NCBI RefSeq assembly: GCF_033958435.1
Contig: NC_134137.1
Location: forward strand, 238,560,501-238,624,500
Source of the DNA: Carettochelys insculpta
Taxonomy: Eukaryota; Chordata; Testudines; Carettochelyidae
Direction: 5' to 3'
DNA: 64,000 nucleotides
Position numbers and translations under genes: made by a program
In this document: in pieces, positions 43,797 through 54,173 of the stretch
Layout of the letters: the number at the start of each line of letters is the position of its first letter
Numbering within the stretch: the first letter of the stretch is position 1
The notes under the pieces: model-generated
The model's database searches: none
Seen by the model: only the letters and a program-made list of their open reading frames with translations
What the model was told of the DNA's origin: nothing

Positions 43797-45476
43797 ATGA
43801 GGAACCTCATCGTGTGTGCGCTCGCCCTAACGCTGATGGCACAAGGTGAGTCCCCCACTCATAAAGCCTCCATTGCTTCTCACCATCCTTCATGTTCTCC
43901 TCACTGGCCCTTTTGGTCAATATGAAGCCTTAGAAGCAAAAAGTTGGGACAAAGGGTAGTGACAGCAGGGTGTAGGGTACAGGCGCTGCGTGACCAGCTA
44001 GCACAGCTATGCACAGCAGTGCTGGCTGTAAGACACTGCTTATGTGAGTAGAGTGTGCTTCCTGAAACCTAGGGTGTGTATCCTGCATAGCTCGCTACTC
44101 ACTCAAACCATGACGACCCCTTCTTTGTACTGCCATTCCTAAATATTATTGTCCCACTGGCTCTGTGCTATGCAGCTTTTTCCTACAGGGAAAGGGCTTA
44201 TTTGCAGGTATTGCAGTGGGGAAAGTCTTCAGCAGCAGAGAGGAGACAGAACTTTTCTCCACTACTTCCCTCCTGCCAGAGCCTTTCCCTGCTGCAGGTA
44301 CTACTCATACTCCATATGAACTATGGACAGGCATAGACAAAGTCAGACAGTGATCCACCCTTCTCCTGGCCTACCAAGGCTGGCTGTTTCTAGAGCTAGA
44401 TATCATTTATGTTATTTAAAATCTTCCGATTACCATAATATCTGATCTCATCACAATTTTTATTGATTTTACCTTCATAGCACCCCCCCGCGCCCAGAGA
44501 CAGGACTATGAAAATATCCCCATTATACAGATAGGGAACTGAGACATAGAGTCGCTAAACCTAAGTCACACAGGAAGTCTGTGGCACACCTGGGGAAAGA
44601 GCTTATGGCTCAGGTGTGCCAAGCTCATACCTTTCTTGCTTGCCCATCATTCTGTTCTATCTACCTTGCTCCCACAAAAAAAATAGGTGGGAAGGCCTTG
44701 CCTTTCCATCACTACTAAGTGAAAAAGGCACATTGTCTGTTATCATAATCACCTGCTGTGTTTTGTCTCCTTCAGCCATTGTGTCTCTGGAGTGTTATCA
44801 TTGCCCTAATGGAGGAAGATGCTTCACCACTCAAGAATACATGGATGACCAGGATCAATTTATTACCATGTTCTTCCCTTTCAATGGTAAAGAGGATAGA
44901 GTCAGCGGGACAGGTTGGCATTATAGATACCTCAGATTATTGTGGTACACTCCTAAGTATATAGCAGCTACATTGTATGTATGCCCAGTCACATGTAAGC
45001 TCTCCTACCATGGATGAGTCTGGGAGAGGTCCGAAGAGAATTAGCATTGCGTGTTCAGCCCAACCCTGCCTACTGTACGCAGGAGGAGAGCTGCTGGATA
45101 ACCACTATGATACCACAGGAAGCATTGAGGTGTGAAGATGGGAAACAAACAGATCAACAAGGGAAGGGAGAAGATCAACAGAGAGAAGTAGCAAGGAAAT
45201 GGATGAGCAGGAAGGGGAGAAAAGAGGAGCAGAGGAAGGGTGTAAAAGAAATAAGAAAGGTGGAGGAGCAGAAGGTGACAAGGGAATAAGAGGTGAGCTC
45301 ACCCAAGTATGCCCAGTCACAAAATCCCTGGAGTTATTTCATCTTCCTTTCTCTTATTCTCTCTCTCAGCTAAATATGCTAAGCGGTGCTCCTCCACCTA
45401 TGAATGTGCAATCATGAAGGCCATGGGAGGCTCTGCAGTGAAAGCCATTTGCTGTGGCACTGACTGGTGCAACTGA
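43797..45476 (+). CDS. Ly6/three-finger protein, gene B (decaying paralogue)
   Basis: Coding exons 43797-43845, 44776-44886 and 45370-45476 with GT/AG borders in the same phases as gene A, giving 88 residues. Signal peptide MRNLIVCALALTLMAQ; end CCGTDWCN then TGA. The open frame and splice sites are intact, but Cys38 is Tyr and Cys45 is Phe, so only eight of the ten framework cysteines remain. In the Ly6 fold these two pair with Cys60 and Cys23, so two disulfides should be lost. The promoter exon found for gene A is damaged here. It may be a pseudogene in progress, or a diverged gene using another promoter. Confidence 0.75.
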
Positions 45477-45625
45477 TAGAATGGAGCTTCTGCGCACGCA
45501 AGGCCAACACCAGAAAGTGCTTCCCCTCCCGCAGAATGACCTCCTCACAGATGGGACTTGCTGCTGTCTCTCTCTCTCTCTCATGCATACACATACTTTA
45601 TTTTTCTCTGAGAGAAGAACACAAG

Positions 45626-45954
45626 GGCTACATCTACACGTGAAGCCTACATCGAAATAGGCTATTTCGATGAATAACGTCTACACATCCTCCAGGGCTG
45701 GCAACGTCGATGTTCAACTTCGACGTTGCGCAGCACAACATCTAAATAGGCACTGCGAGGGAACGTCTACACGCCAAAGTAGCACACATCGAAATAGGGA
45801 TGCCAGGCACAGCTGCAGATAGGGTCACAGGGCGGACTAGCGCTTCCGGGGCAACAGCTAGCCGCTCCCTTAAAGGGCCCCTCCCACATACACTCAGCCT
45901 GCACAGCACGCAGTCTGAGGAGCCATAGGCACACAGACCCCAGGCGACACAGGC
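45626..45954 (+). repeat. Harbinger copy 2 left end and transposase promoter
   Basis: Terminal GGCTACATCTACACGTG, subterminal GTCTACACATCC and GTCTACACGCC, and several CATCGAAATAG blocks. CCCTTAAAGGGCCCCTCCC at about 45866 lies about 85 nt before the transposase ATG and is shared by all four copies at this end. Confidence 0.7.
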
Positions 45955-47423
45955 ATGGACCCCCAGCAGCAGCAGCAGCAGCAGCAGCCAGAGGTCCACC
46001 TAGCCCTCCCGGCAGGAGCAGGGCTTGCCCTGATCCATGCCATGCGGGAGGCAGCTGAACACCTCCTTGCTACACCGGAGGAGGAGCTGCCCCCAGGGCA
46101 GCAGGGCTCAACCTCCAACCCTGCAGCACCCCGCCCCCACCCCCGCCTCACACGCCAGCGGCTGTGTAGCTACCCCACCAGTACCGACTGGTGGGAGCGG
46201 CTGGTGCTTGAGGAGTGGGACGACGACCGCTGGCTCAGGAACTTCAGGATGAGCCGGCAGACATTTATGGAGCTGTGCCAGTGGCTCACCCCTGCACTCA
46301 GGCACCAGGACACCGCCATGCGGCGTGCCCTCCCTGTGGAGAAATGGGTCGGCATCGCTGTCTGGAAGCTGGCCACTCCAGACAGCTACCGATCCGTGGG
46401 GCAGCAGTTTGGTGTCGGCAAGGCCACCATCGGGGCTGTCCTCATGGAGGTAAGAGAACCCACGGGGGGAGGGCAGGGCAGGGGACGAGGCCCCGGGCAG
46501 AGGAGGGCAGGGGAGGGGAGGGCAGGGCAGGGCAGAGGAGGGCAGAGGAGGGCAGGGCAGGGGAGGGGAGGGGAGGGGAGAGCACGACAGGGGCAGGGAG
46601 GGGAGGGCAGGGCAGGGCAGGGCAGGGCCACGCACACCCTGCTCACCCCTCATTGGTGCTGTCCCATGTGCTTTCCCTGCAGGTTGTGCGTGCCATCAAT
46701 GCCATGCTCCTGCACAGGCTCGTGAGGCTGGGGGACCCAGATGCCACCATGGCGGCCTTTGCCACCCTGGGCTTCCCCAATTGCTTCGGGGCTCTGGATG
46801 GGACTCACATCCCCATCTGCGCCCCACATCACAGTGGAGGACGCTACATGAATCGCAAGGGCTACCATTCTGTGGTCCTCCAGGCCTTGGTGGACAGCCA
46901 GGGCCGTTTCCAGGACATTTATGTGGGCTGGCCTGGCAGCACCCATGACACCCGGGTTTTCCGGAACTCGGGCCTGTGCTGCCGGCTGGAGGCTGGGACC
47001 TACATCCCCCAGCGGGAGATCCCTGTGGGGGACACCACCATGCCCCTCTGCGTCATCGCAGATGCGGCATACCCCCTCCGGCCCTGGCTCATGCACCCGT
47101 ACACAGGCCATCTCTCCGCTAGCCAGGAGCGCTTCAACCAGCTCCTGAACCACGTGCGCCAGGTGGTGGAGCGCTCATTTGGCAGCCTGAAAGGACGCTG
47201 GAGATGTCTCCTGACCCGCCTGGATGTGGGCCCCAACAACATCCCCCAGATTGTGGGTGCCTGCTGCGCCCTGTACAATTTGGTGGAGAGCAAGGTGGAG
47301 GCCTTTTTCCAGGGCTGGGCTGTGGAGGCCAGCAGGGCCGACGTGCAGCCACCCGCTGCCCCCAGTCGGCATGTGGACCCCGAAGGTGACCCGGGTCCGG
47401 GAGGCCCTGCGGGCCCACTTTGA
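45955..47423 (+). CDS. Harbinger DDE transposase, copy 2 (altered C-terminus)
   Basis: Exon 1 is 45955-46449 (donor GAG/GTAAGA); exon 2 starts at 46683 (acceptor CTGCAG/GTTG). Same architecture as copy 1: MDPQQQQQQQ start, HTH-like FGVGKATIGAVLMEV, then Asp in ALDGTHI, Asp in VIADAAYPL and Glu in ERSFGSLKGRW. The Glu after the second Asp in copy 1 (IIADEAY) is Ala here, but it is not part of the triad. Near 47385 GAAGGTGACC replaces GAGGGGACC of copy 1, a 1-nt insertion. It shifts the frame for about the last 14 codons, with a stop at 47423 instead of 47442. The catalytic domain is intact, so activity cannot be ruled out. Confidence 0.85.
46450..46682 (+). other. Transposase intron with GGGCA minisatellite, copy 2
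   Basis: A 233-nt intron. About 46475-46628 is built from GGGCAGGGCAG, GAGGAGGGCAG and GGGGAGGGGAG units. Open through in one frame, which produces a misleading long ORF. Confidence 0.85.
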
Positions 47424-47442
47424 TGATGAGGCCGCGGGGTGA

Positions 47443-47833
47443 ACTCTGCCAGGCCCCCCACTGCCCACCCCTTCCTCCACCACACTCCCTGCCTCAACGC
47501 CCACACCATGGAGCACCCAACTGCACCCCCGCCTCCCACTTTTCCTGGACAAATGACAGCACGCACTTGTGGCTGAACTTAAACTGCTTTTTCTTTTAGA
47601 ACTTTTTTTTTAACTATAAATAAAACAAGAACAAACTATATACAACGTGTGGAACCAAAGTAATATGTACAAATAAAACAATAGTAATAAAAAAGTTTGT
47701 TCACTAACAAAAAGAAAACCAGGGATGATAAAGGGGAGAACTATTTACATGGGGGGGACAGGGCAAACGGGGGGCACAAATTAATAAGTCCCAACTATAT
47801 ACAAGGGGGGGCCACGTCCCGGGACCCTCGCCC
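47443..47833. other. Intergenic region between convergent Harbinger genes, copy 2
   Basis: The plus strand has AATAAAAC at about 47620 and further AATAAA phrases downstream, candidate poly(A) signals for the transposase. T-rich then A-rich, no coding signal. Confidence 0.55.
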
Positions 47834-50003
47834 CTAAAGTCCGGCACTGGGCGTGGGCGGCCGGGAGCCCCGCCGCGGCTGCAGCCCTGTCCGGGGCTGG
47901 CTGGGGGCGGGGCAAACCGGAAGATATGCCTGGCGAGTCTCAGCTGGCTCCAGGGGTCCCTTGGCGGTCTGGCCCTCGGCGGTGGGTGGCGGAGCGACAG
48001 TGGACGGGACGGCGACGTGCGGAGCAGCTGGTGGTGCGGCGGGTGGAGCAGGCAGGGCGGGCGCTGCGGCGGCCGGCGCGGCATGGGGGGCCAGGTAGTC
48101 CACCAGGAGGTTGAAAGTCTCCATGTAGGCCCCCCATGCCTCTTGGCGCCAGGCCAGCTCCCGCTCCTGCAGGTGCAGGTGGCGTTGCTCCACCCGCAGG
48201 TGCTGCTCCACGACCTCCAGCTGCCGACGGTGGATGGCCAGCAGCTGGGGGTCCGTCGCCGTCGGCTGGTGGTGGCGCGGGGTCCGCCGTCTAGCCCGCT
48301 GTGGGGCCGGTCGGTCCTCGGCCGAGGGACTTGCCTGGAGCGATGGCCCCGGAGAGGTCTCTGGGACCACTGATGCCTCTCCGGAGCTCTCTTCCGGTCC
48401 TTCCGATGGTGCAGGTGCGGGACACAGGAGAGGAGGGGGGGAAGAAGAATGGAGACAGGCGTAAGTGTGGTCCCCGAGCCGTGGCCTTTCTCCCCCCAGC
48501 CCTGTGCTGCAGGTTCCCCATCCCCGGGAGATGCTGCTGTGATGGATGGGGTTCAGGGATCCCCCTGCACTGCACCCCATCCCCTGGTGGGAGCGACTCT
48601 CACTTCACTCCGCAGGGTCTGACAGGAGAGGTTTCTTAGGCCACAGATGCCCAGTTTCTCCCAGGAGTGACAGCACCAGCTGTCAGAAGAGACAGTCCTT
48701 CCAACCCGTCCTGGGGAGAAGACCCCAAGGGGTGCCCCTCTGGGATGCAGCTTTCCCCCTCCTCAGGCTGGCTGCCTTCCAGCTCTCCCTTCCCCTAGCC
48801 TCTACCTGTGGCCCCCACCTTCCCCCCCCCAATTCAAAGCCAGCTCGGCTCCTCCCTCCTCTTTGTTCAGGGCAGAGGTGTCACATGCCAGCTGTAGCCC
48901 CACGATCATCCTTTGCCCCTGGGAGCTATTCGGCTCTTGTAGCTCATATCTAGCCTGAGTCTCCCTTTTGCACTCCCCCCACTCCATCACATGCTGCTGC
49001 TGCTGCTGCTGCTGTTGCTGCAGCTGCTGCAGCTGCTGCTGCGGGGTGTCCCACCCCCTCCTCCCGGGGGCCCCTTGAGGTTCCGCTCCCCCCTGCCCCG
49101 GGGATGGGGCATGGCACTGTCGTGCGGGGTGGCGGGGGGGCAGGGGCTGATGCACTGCTGTGAGGGACATGGCCCTGCTGTCCTTGGGGCCATGGCCATG
49201 TGAGCATGTGGGGGGCCCTGGACACATATCTATTACCCCCGCCCCTCAAGCCCAGGGTTGTACACCAGAGGGGGGTACATACCTGTCGGTCCACTCCCAC
49301 GGTCCGGAGATCCCCGGGGGGCGGAGGCCCGGCTGCTGCTCTGGGATGGCAGGAGGAGGATCTGCAGCCCGGATTCTGCGGAGGAGGAGCCCCCCTCCTC
49401 CTCCTCCTCCTGCCGCGATGGCCCGGGGGTGGGCTCCGGGGGGGGCCCCCGGGGTGTGGGGCTTACCTCCAGGGTGGACTCCGGCTGAAGGGCCTGCTGG
49501 GGCTCGTCGGCCGAAGTATCAAGGGTGGCCGGAGGGGAGGAGGTGTGCCGGGGGCCCAGGATGTCCCTGAGCTCCCTGTAAAAGGGGCAAGTGATGGGGG
49601 CGGCCCCAGATCGGCTGGCCGCATCCTGGGCCCGGGAGTAACCCTGCCGCAGCTCCTTCACCTTACTCCTGACGTGATCAGGAGTGCGGGCAGGGTGACC
49701 CCGGGCAGCCAGGCTGTCGGCCAGCCGAGCGAATGCATCTGCGTTCCGCCTCTTGCTCCCCATTACCTGGAGCACCTCCTCCTCGCTCCAGAGGCCCAGC
49801 AGGTTCCGCAGCTCGGCCTCCGTCCAGGAGGGGTCCCGCTGCCGCTTGCCAGCCTGGCTGCCCGCCTGGCTGGGCTGGCTGCCCTGGCTCCCCTTGGGGG
49901 GGTCCCCTGGGGGCGCTGGGGGGGGCTGCCGGGCGGCTATTGAGGGTCCTGTGGCTGCTGAGGGACGTGCAGGCTGGCCGCGTGTCTGGTCTGCTGCCTG
50001 CAC
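47834..50003 (-). CDS. Harbinger Myb/SANT-like DNA-binding protein, copy 2 (intact)
   Basis: Minus strand, exon 1 50003-49283 (donor ACAG/GTATGT) and exon 2 48399-47834 (acceptor GGAAG/GACC). Lengths of 721 and 566 nt join in frame to 429 codons including the stop. Trihelix Myb/SANT-like domain near residues 50-150 (RDPSWTEAELRNLLGLW, VMGSKRRNADAFARL, VRSKVKELRQGYSRAQ, CPFYRELRDILG). Then an acidic, Ser-rich linker, and a coiled coil from exon 2 (LLAIHRRQLEVVEQHLRV, LQERELAWRQ) and a Pro/Ala-rich tail. The frame opens at GTG after TGA with no nearby ATG, as in copy 1. Probably the DNA-binding partner of the transposase. Confidence 0.82.
48400..49282 (-). other. Intron of Harbinger Myb-like gene, copy 2, with expanded CAG run
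   Basis: The intron contains about 49000-49045 (GCTGCTGCT...GCAGCTGCTGCAG on plus), i.e. a much longer CAG/CTG tract than at the matching place in copy 1. Confidence 0.7.
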
Positions 50004-50366
50004 GTTCCCTCAGCTTCCTGCACAGGAAGGGAGGGGGAGGGGACCTTTAAGGGGCCGCTCCACGCGGCCACCATTGAGCTGAGGGGCTGGAGACAGCGTC
50101 TGTCAACCCCTCAGCTGATGGCCGCCATGGAGGACCCCACAATTTCGACGTTGCGGGATGCGCAACGACTACACGGTCCCCACTTTGACGTTGAACGTCG
50201 AAGTAGGGCGCTATTCCTATCCCCTCATGGGGTTAGCGACTTCGACGTCTCACCGCCTAACGTCGAAGTTAACTTCGAAATAGCGCCCGATGCGTGTAGC
50301 CGTGACGGGCGCTATTTCGAAGTTAGTGCCGCTACTTCGAAGTAGCGTGCACGTGTAGACACGGCT
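50004..50366. repeat. Harbinger copy 2 right end
   Basis: CCTTTAAGGGGCC (near 50044) is the Myb-side core phrase. It is followed by GACGTTGAACGTCGAAGTAGG, GGCGCTATTTCGAAGTTA and the palindrome GCTACTTCGAAGTAGC before the terminal GTGCACGTGTAGACACGGCT (one mutation in the terminal repeat). Confidence 0.65.
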
Positions 50367-50369
50367 AAG

Positions 50370-52340
50370 TTGGATGTGGATGTTTTCAGCAGCTGTACTA
50401 GTGACTCTGTGGACAGCATTAATAATAAAGGATATTGCAGACCCAAATCAGCTACAATTGCTTTGGCTTTATGTCCATTTACTAATATTTTCATAATATG
50501 ACAATCTTTCCAGTTTAATTATTGAACATATCCGAGGACTGGTAATGCTGGCAACTGACAGGTGGTACAAGCTCTTCCCATACACAACTTTGTCAATCTG
50601 ACCTGTAGTACACCTATCATTCCATTCTGTGGCTCACTTATATTTCTGCCGTCTCATCTCACTCCTGCACCAGAGGATCTCATGCTACATAGTCCAGTCT
50701 GCAATAACTTGGATATGGCTACCCCCAGTAGAGAGCTGTTTATTCCCCTCAGCCCTGTCCTGCCTCCACTCCCCATCTTACTATTCCATCCCTGGGCTTC
50801 CCACACAGCTTGGCCAATGCCCTCATTCTTTATCAAGAGTACCCCTCACACATTACTGCACATCATTCACCCATTCCTGTAAGTCCTCAAATCTGGATTC
50901 AAAAGACCAAGCTACAGAGAATCTATTTGCTCTGAGTCAAACTAACTAATGACCCATGCCCCACTCTGCAGAGTCTCTGCCAGCCTGACAAGTGGAAAAT
51001 TCCTTCCTGACCTCATATGGAAATAAGTTAGACTGGGAGCATGTGGATGAGACCAACTAGCCAGATATCTGGGAAGGAATTGTCTGCAGGAAGTCAGAGC
51101 AGAGTTGTAACTTGTGCAAAATTACCTGGTGACCCTTAAGTGAACGGCCACACTCAGGCATGTTAGGGTGAATTGCATGGGCACTTGAACAACGCGCAGA
51201 GGTACGTGGGGTGGAGGCAGGGTCCAGAGACCCTTTTAAAATGTTACAGGGAAATATGCCTCAGCACAAACAGGCTATACCACTAACCCCACAACAAGAA
51301 CTGAGGAACCAAGTGAATTGGGCAAGTCTAAATCAGTCAGCAATGGAATTTACTGAATTGCTTGCAGACTGCACTATCTGCAGCCTTCCCCGCCCCACCC
51401 CGTCTAAAATTGACAAACAGGAAAAAACAGTACAGGAAAGATCCATGGCCTCTGATCTAGCTGCCCAGAGGGCCTGCTGCATACCTTGAAAGGAAAAAAT
51501 AAGCATGAGATGTATGGTTGTGTAAAATGGAGATGGGGGCTGAGAGGGGCTGCAGGTGAAGAGAAGCAGAAGCAACCAGGATATGATGTGCCAGGCCTTG
51601 GGTGGAGCCAGCAAATGGCAGGACCATAAAGGGGGGCAAAAACGTAAGGAGGGAGAGGAACTCCTGAGTCCTGAAGAGACCGGATGCTGTCTGCAACAAG
51701 GACTGATCACCCTTCACTGCTCCTCCCGCCTGCTCGCGAGTTAAACAAAGTAGTTCATGAATACCTGTTGGCACCACAAAGAAATTTGTAACAGTATAGC
51801 TTAGATAGCCAGGTGCAGTGTTTTGTTGTTTTGTTCCTGTACCTGCTCAGCTGCGTAAGTAAAAGTTAGCATTTGCATTTTTATCTCTGGTTTTCCTTTT
51901 AGTACCCTGCCATAAATAGGTGTGTTACTTGTGTATGTCTTCAGTTTCATGAGCCTGTAAGGGTCACTTGTAAGGCTGAGGCAAAGACGCCCCAGAACGC
52001 CTGAAAGGGCTTTGACCCAATGACCAGGAAGTTCTGAAAGCAAGCTGCCTCAGCTGGGAAGCGTGGTCCGCTGAACCTCCCTGTTCTACAGGACAGTTTG
52101 TTTGTATCTGTACGTCACACTCTCCTATTAACCCTTAAGCTCCTGTTAGTAGTGTGGTGTAAGCCACAGCTATAATTACATCAGTTTCATAACAGCAAAA
52201 TCAATCCCAGTGGTGCAGATCATCACCAAGAAGCAGCCCTCCTTTTTTTTCCCATTTCAACACTTCACCCACCTCTGACCTCCACCCTTATTTAGGACTT
52301 GGAGCACAGCATATTTGCTCCTCATAACTAAACATATCAG
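50370..52340. other. Gene-poor sequence after Harbinger copy 2
   Basis: 50370-50540 continues the arm of the inverted duplication (inverse of 28620-28755). The rest shows no gene or repeat that I recognise, apart from scattered short chance ORFs. Confidence 0.45.
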
Positions 52341-52343
52341 CAC

Positions 52344-52610
52344 TTGGGGCCATCAATCATATTTACTCCCCTTAGAGATGATGTGCTGGAGGCAAATGAC
52401 CCTCTAGTTTCCTGCTTGCCATTTGACACAAGAGGACTTGCAACCAGAAATATCAGGACAAAAGCCAGAGAATCACACCAACAGTATATAATTGGGGATT
52501 CCCTTCTAAGAAGAACAGACAGACACGTCACCAGAACTGATCTGGAGATCAAAAAAGTGTGCTGTCTGCCAAGAAATAGTATATGGGATGTGGACTTGAG
52601 GCTGAGCTAG
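52344..52610 (+). pseudogene. Old LINE ORF1, first part (SGNH block I)
   Basis: An 88-codon frame ending in QQYIIGDSLLRRTDRHVTR and then KKVCCLPRNSIWDVDLRL. This is the GDS block and following segment of a LINE ORF1 esterase, comparable to the intact one at 1974-2897. The matching GTND and DGxH blocks lie after the next insertion. Confidence 0.7.
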
Positions 52611-52861
52611 TTCTGAGCTATCTAGAAAAGTTAGATGTGCACAAGTCCATGGGTCTGGATTTAATGTACCCCAGGTACTGAGGGAATTGGCAGAGGTCAT
52701 TGCTGAACCTTTGGCCATTATTCTTGAAGACCCTTGGAGATCAGGGGAGATACCGGATGACTGGAAGAAGGCAAACGTAGTGCCCATCTTTAAAAAAAGG
52801 AAAGAAGGACAACCCAGAGAACTATAGACCCATCAGCCTTACCTCAATCCCTGGGGAAATA

Positions 52862-53314
52862 ATGGAGGGAATCCTCAAGGAATCCGGTTTGGAGCACTTG
52901 GAAGAGGGGAAAGTGACCAAAAGTAGCCAACATGGATTCACCAGGGGCAAGTCCTGCCTGACCAATCTGATTAGCTTCTATGATGAGGTAACAAGCTCTG
53001 TGGACATGGGGAAGTCAGTGGATGTGATATACCTTGACTTCAGCAAGGCTTTTGATACGGTCTCCCACAACATTCTTGTCCATAAGTTAAGGAAATATGG
53101 ATTGGATCCTTGGACTATAAGATGGATAAAAAGCTGGCTTGATGGTCGGGCCCAACAGGTAGTGGTCAATGGCTCAATATCTGGATGGCAGTCTGTTTCA
53201 AGCAGAGTGCCGCAAGGCTTGGTTCTGGGGCTGGTGTTATTCAACATCTTTATTGATGACCTGGATGAGGGACTGGATGAACCCTCAGCAAGTTTGCAGA
53301 TGACACAAAACTAG
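52862..53314 (+). pseudogene. CR1 reverse transcriptase fragment
   Basis: A 150-codon frame with [28 protein letters not shown] and a changed [11 protein letters not shown]. The FADD motif follows in a shifted frame. Non-functional. Confidence 0.75.
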
Positions 53315-53331
53315 GGAGAGATGTAGATTCG

Positions 53332-54020
53332 TTGGAGGGTAGAGAGAGAATCCAGAGGCACCTGGATAAATTGGAGGACTGGGCCAAAAGAAATCTGATG
53401 TGGTTCAATAAGGAGAAGTGTAGAGTCCTGCACCTGGGGTGGAAGAATCCCAAGCATTGTTACAGGTTGGGGACCGACTGGCTCAGCAGCAGTACAATGG
53501 AAAGGGACCTAAGGGTTATGGTGGATGAAAGACTGGACATGAGTAAACAGTGTGCCCTTGAAGCCAATAAGGCTAATGGCATACTAGTGTGCATTAGGAG
53601 GAACATTTCAAGCAGATCTAGAGAAGTAGCTATTCCTCTTTATTTGGCACTGGTGAGGCCACATATCGTGTTCAGTTTTGGGCCCCCCAGTATAAAAAGG
53701 GTGTGGATTTGCTGGAGCAGGTTCAGCAAAGGGCAACGAAAATGATTAAGGGTCTGGAGCACAAGACCTATGAGGGTAGGCTGAGGGATTTGGGCTTGTT
53801 TAGGTTACAGAAGAGAAGACTTAAAGGTGATTTAATAGCAGCCTTCAACTTCCTGAAGGGGAGCTCTAAAAAGGAGAGTGAGAAACTGTTCTCAGTGGTG
53901 TTAGATGGCAGAACAAGAAGTAATGGTCTGAAGTTGAAGAGGGAGAGGTATAGGTTAGATATTAGGAAAAAACTACTTCACCAGGAGGGTGGTGAAGCAT
54001 TGGAATGCGTTGCCTAGAGA
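53332..54020 (+). pseudogene. CR1 ORF2 C-terminal fragments
   Basis: Two overlapping frames (53332-53745 and 53703-54017) give LEDWAKRNLMWFNKEKC, then LLEQVQQRATKMIKGLEH, RLRDLGLFRLQKRRLKGDL and FSVVLDGRTRSNG. All match the C-terminal part of ORF2 at 3008-5905. One frameshift joins them. Confidence 0.75.
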
Positions 54021-54173
54021 GGTGGTGGTTTCTCCATCCCTTGAGGTTTTTAAGTCCTGGCTGGACAAGGTCCTGGCTGGGATGACTTAGTGGGGGTTGA
54101 CCCTGTTTGAATCAGGGGGCTGGACTAGATGACCTCCTGAGGTCCCTTCCAGCCCTGTGATTCTGTGATTCTG

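Larger units (their letters stand above)
45626..50366. mobile_element. Autonomous PIF/Harbinger DNA transposon, copy 2
   Basis: 4741 nt, flanked by AAG (45623-45625, 50367-50369). Opposite orientation to copy 1: transposase on plus near the left end, Myb-like gene on minus near the right end, converging. The homologous sequence at 28755-28790 (minus) has no insertion and a single AAG, giving a direct empty-site comparison. The Myb-like gene is intact; the transposase has a 1-nt insertion close to its end. Confidence 0.92.
52611..54173 (+). mobile_element. 5'-truncated CR1 inserted in the older LINE
   Basis: Reading from the RT fingers to the 3' end: [23 protein letters not shown], then [10 protein letters not shown] and a degraded FADD region (SASLQMTQN), then the CR1 C-terminal domain (53332-54017). 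It ends in the typical tail CCAGCCCTGTGATTCTGTGATTCTG. It carries stops and frameshifts. It lies between the two halves of an ORF1. Confidence 0.75.

Noticed and set aside
46215..47423. 402-codon ORF across the transposase intron
   Set aside because: It starts out of frame with exon 1 and reads through the G-rich intron array; only its part after 46683 is real transposase.
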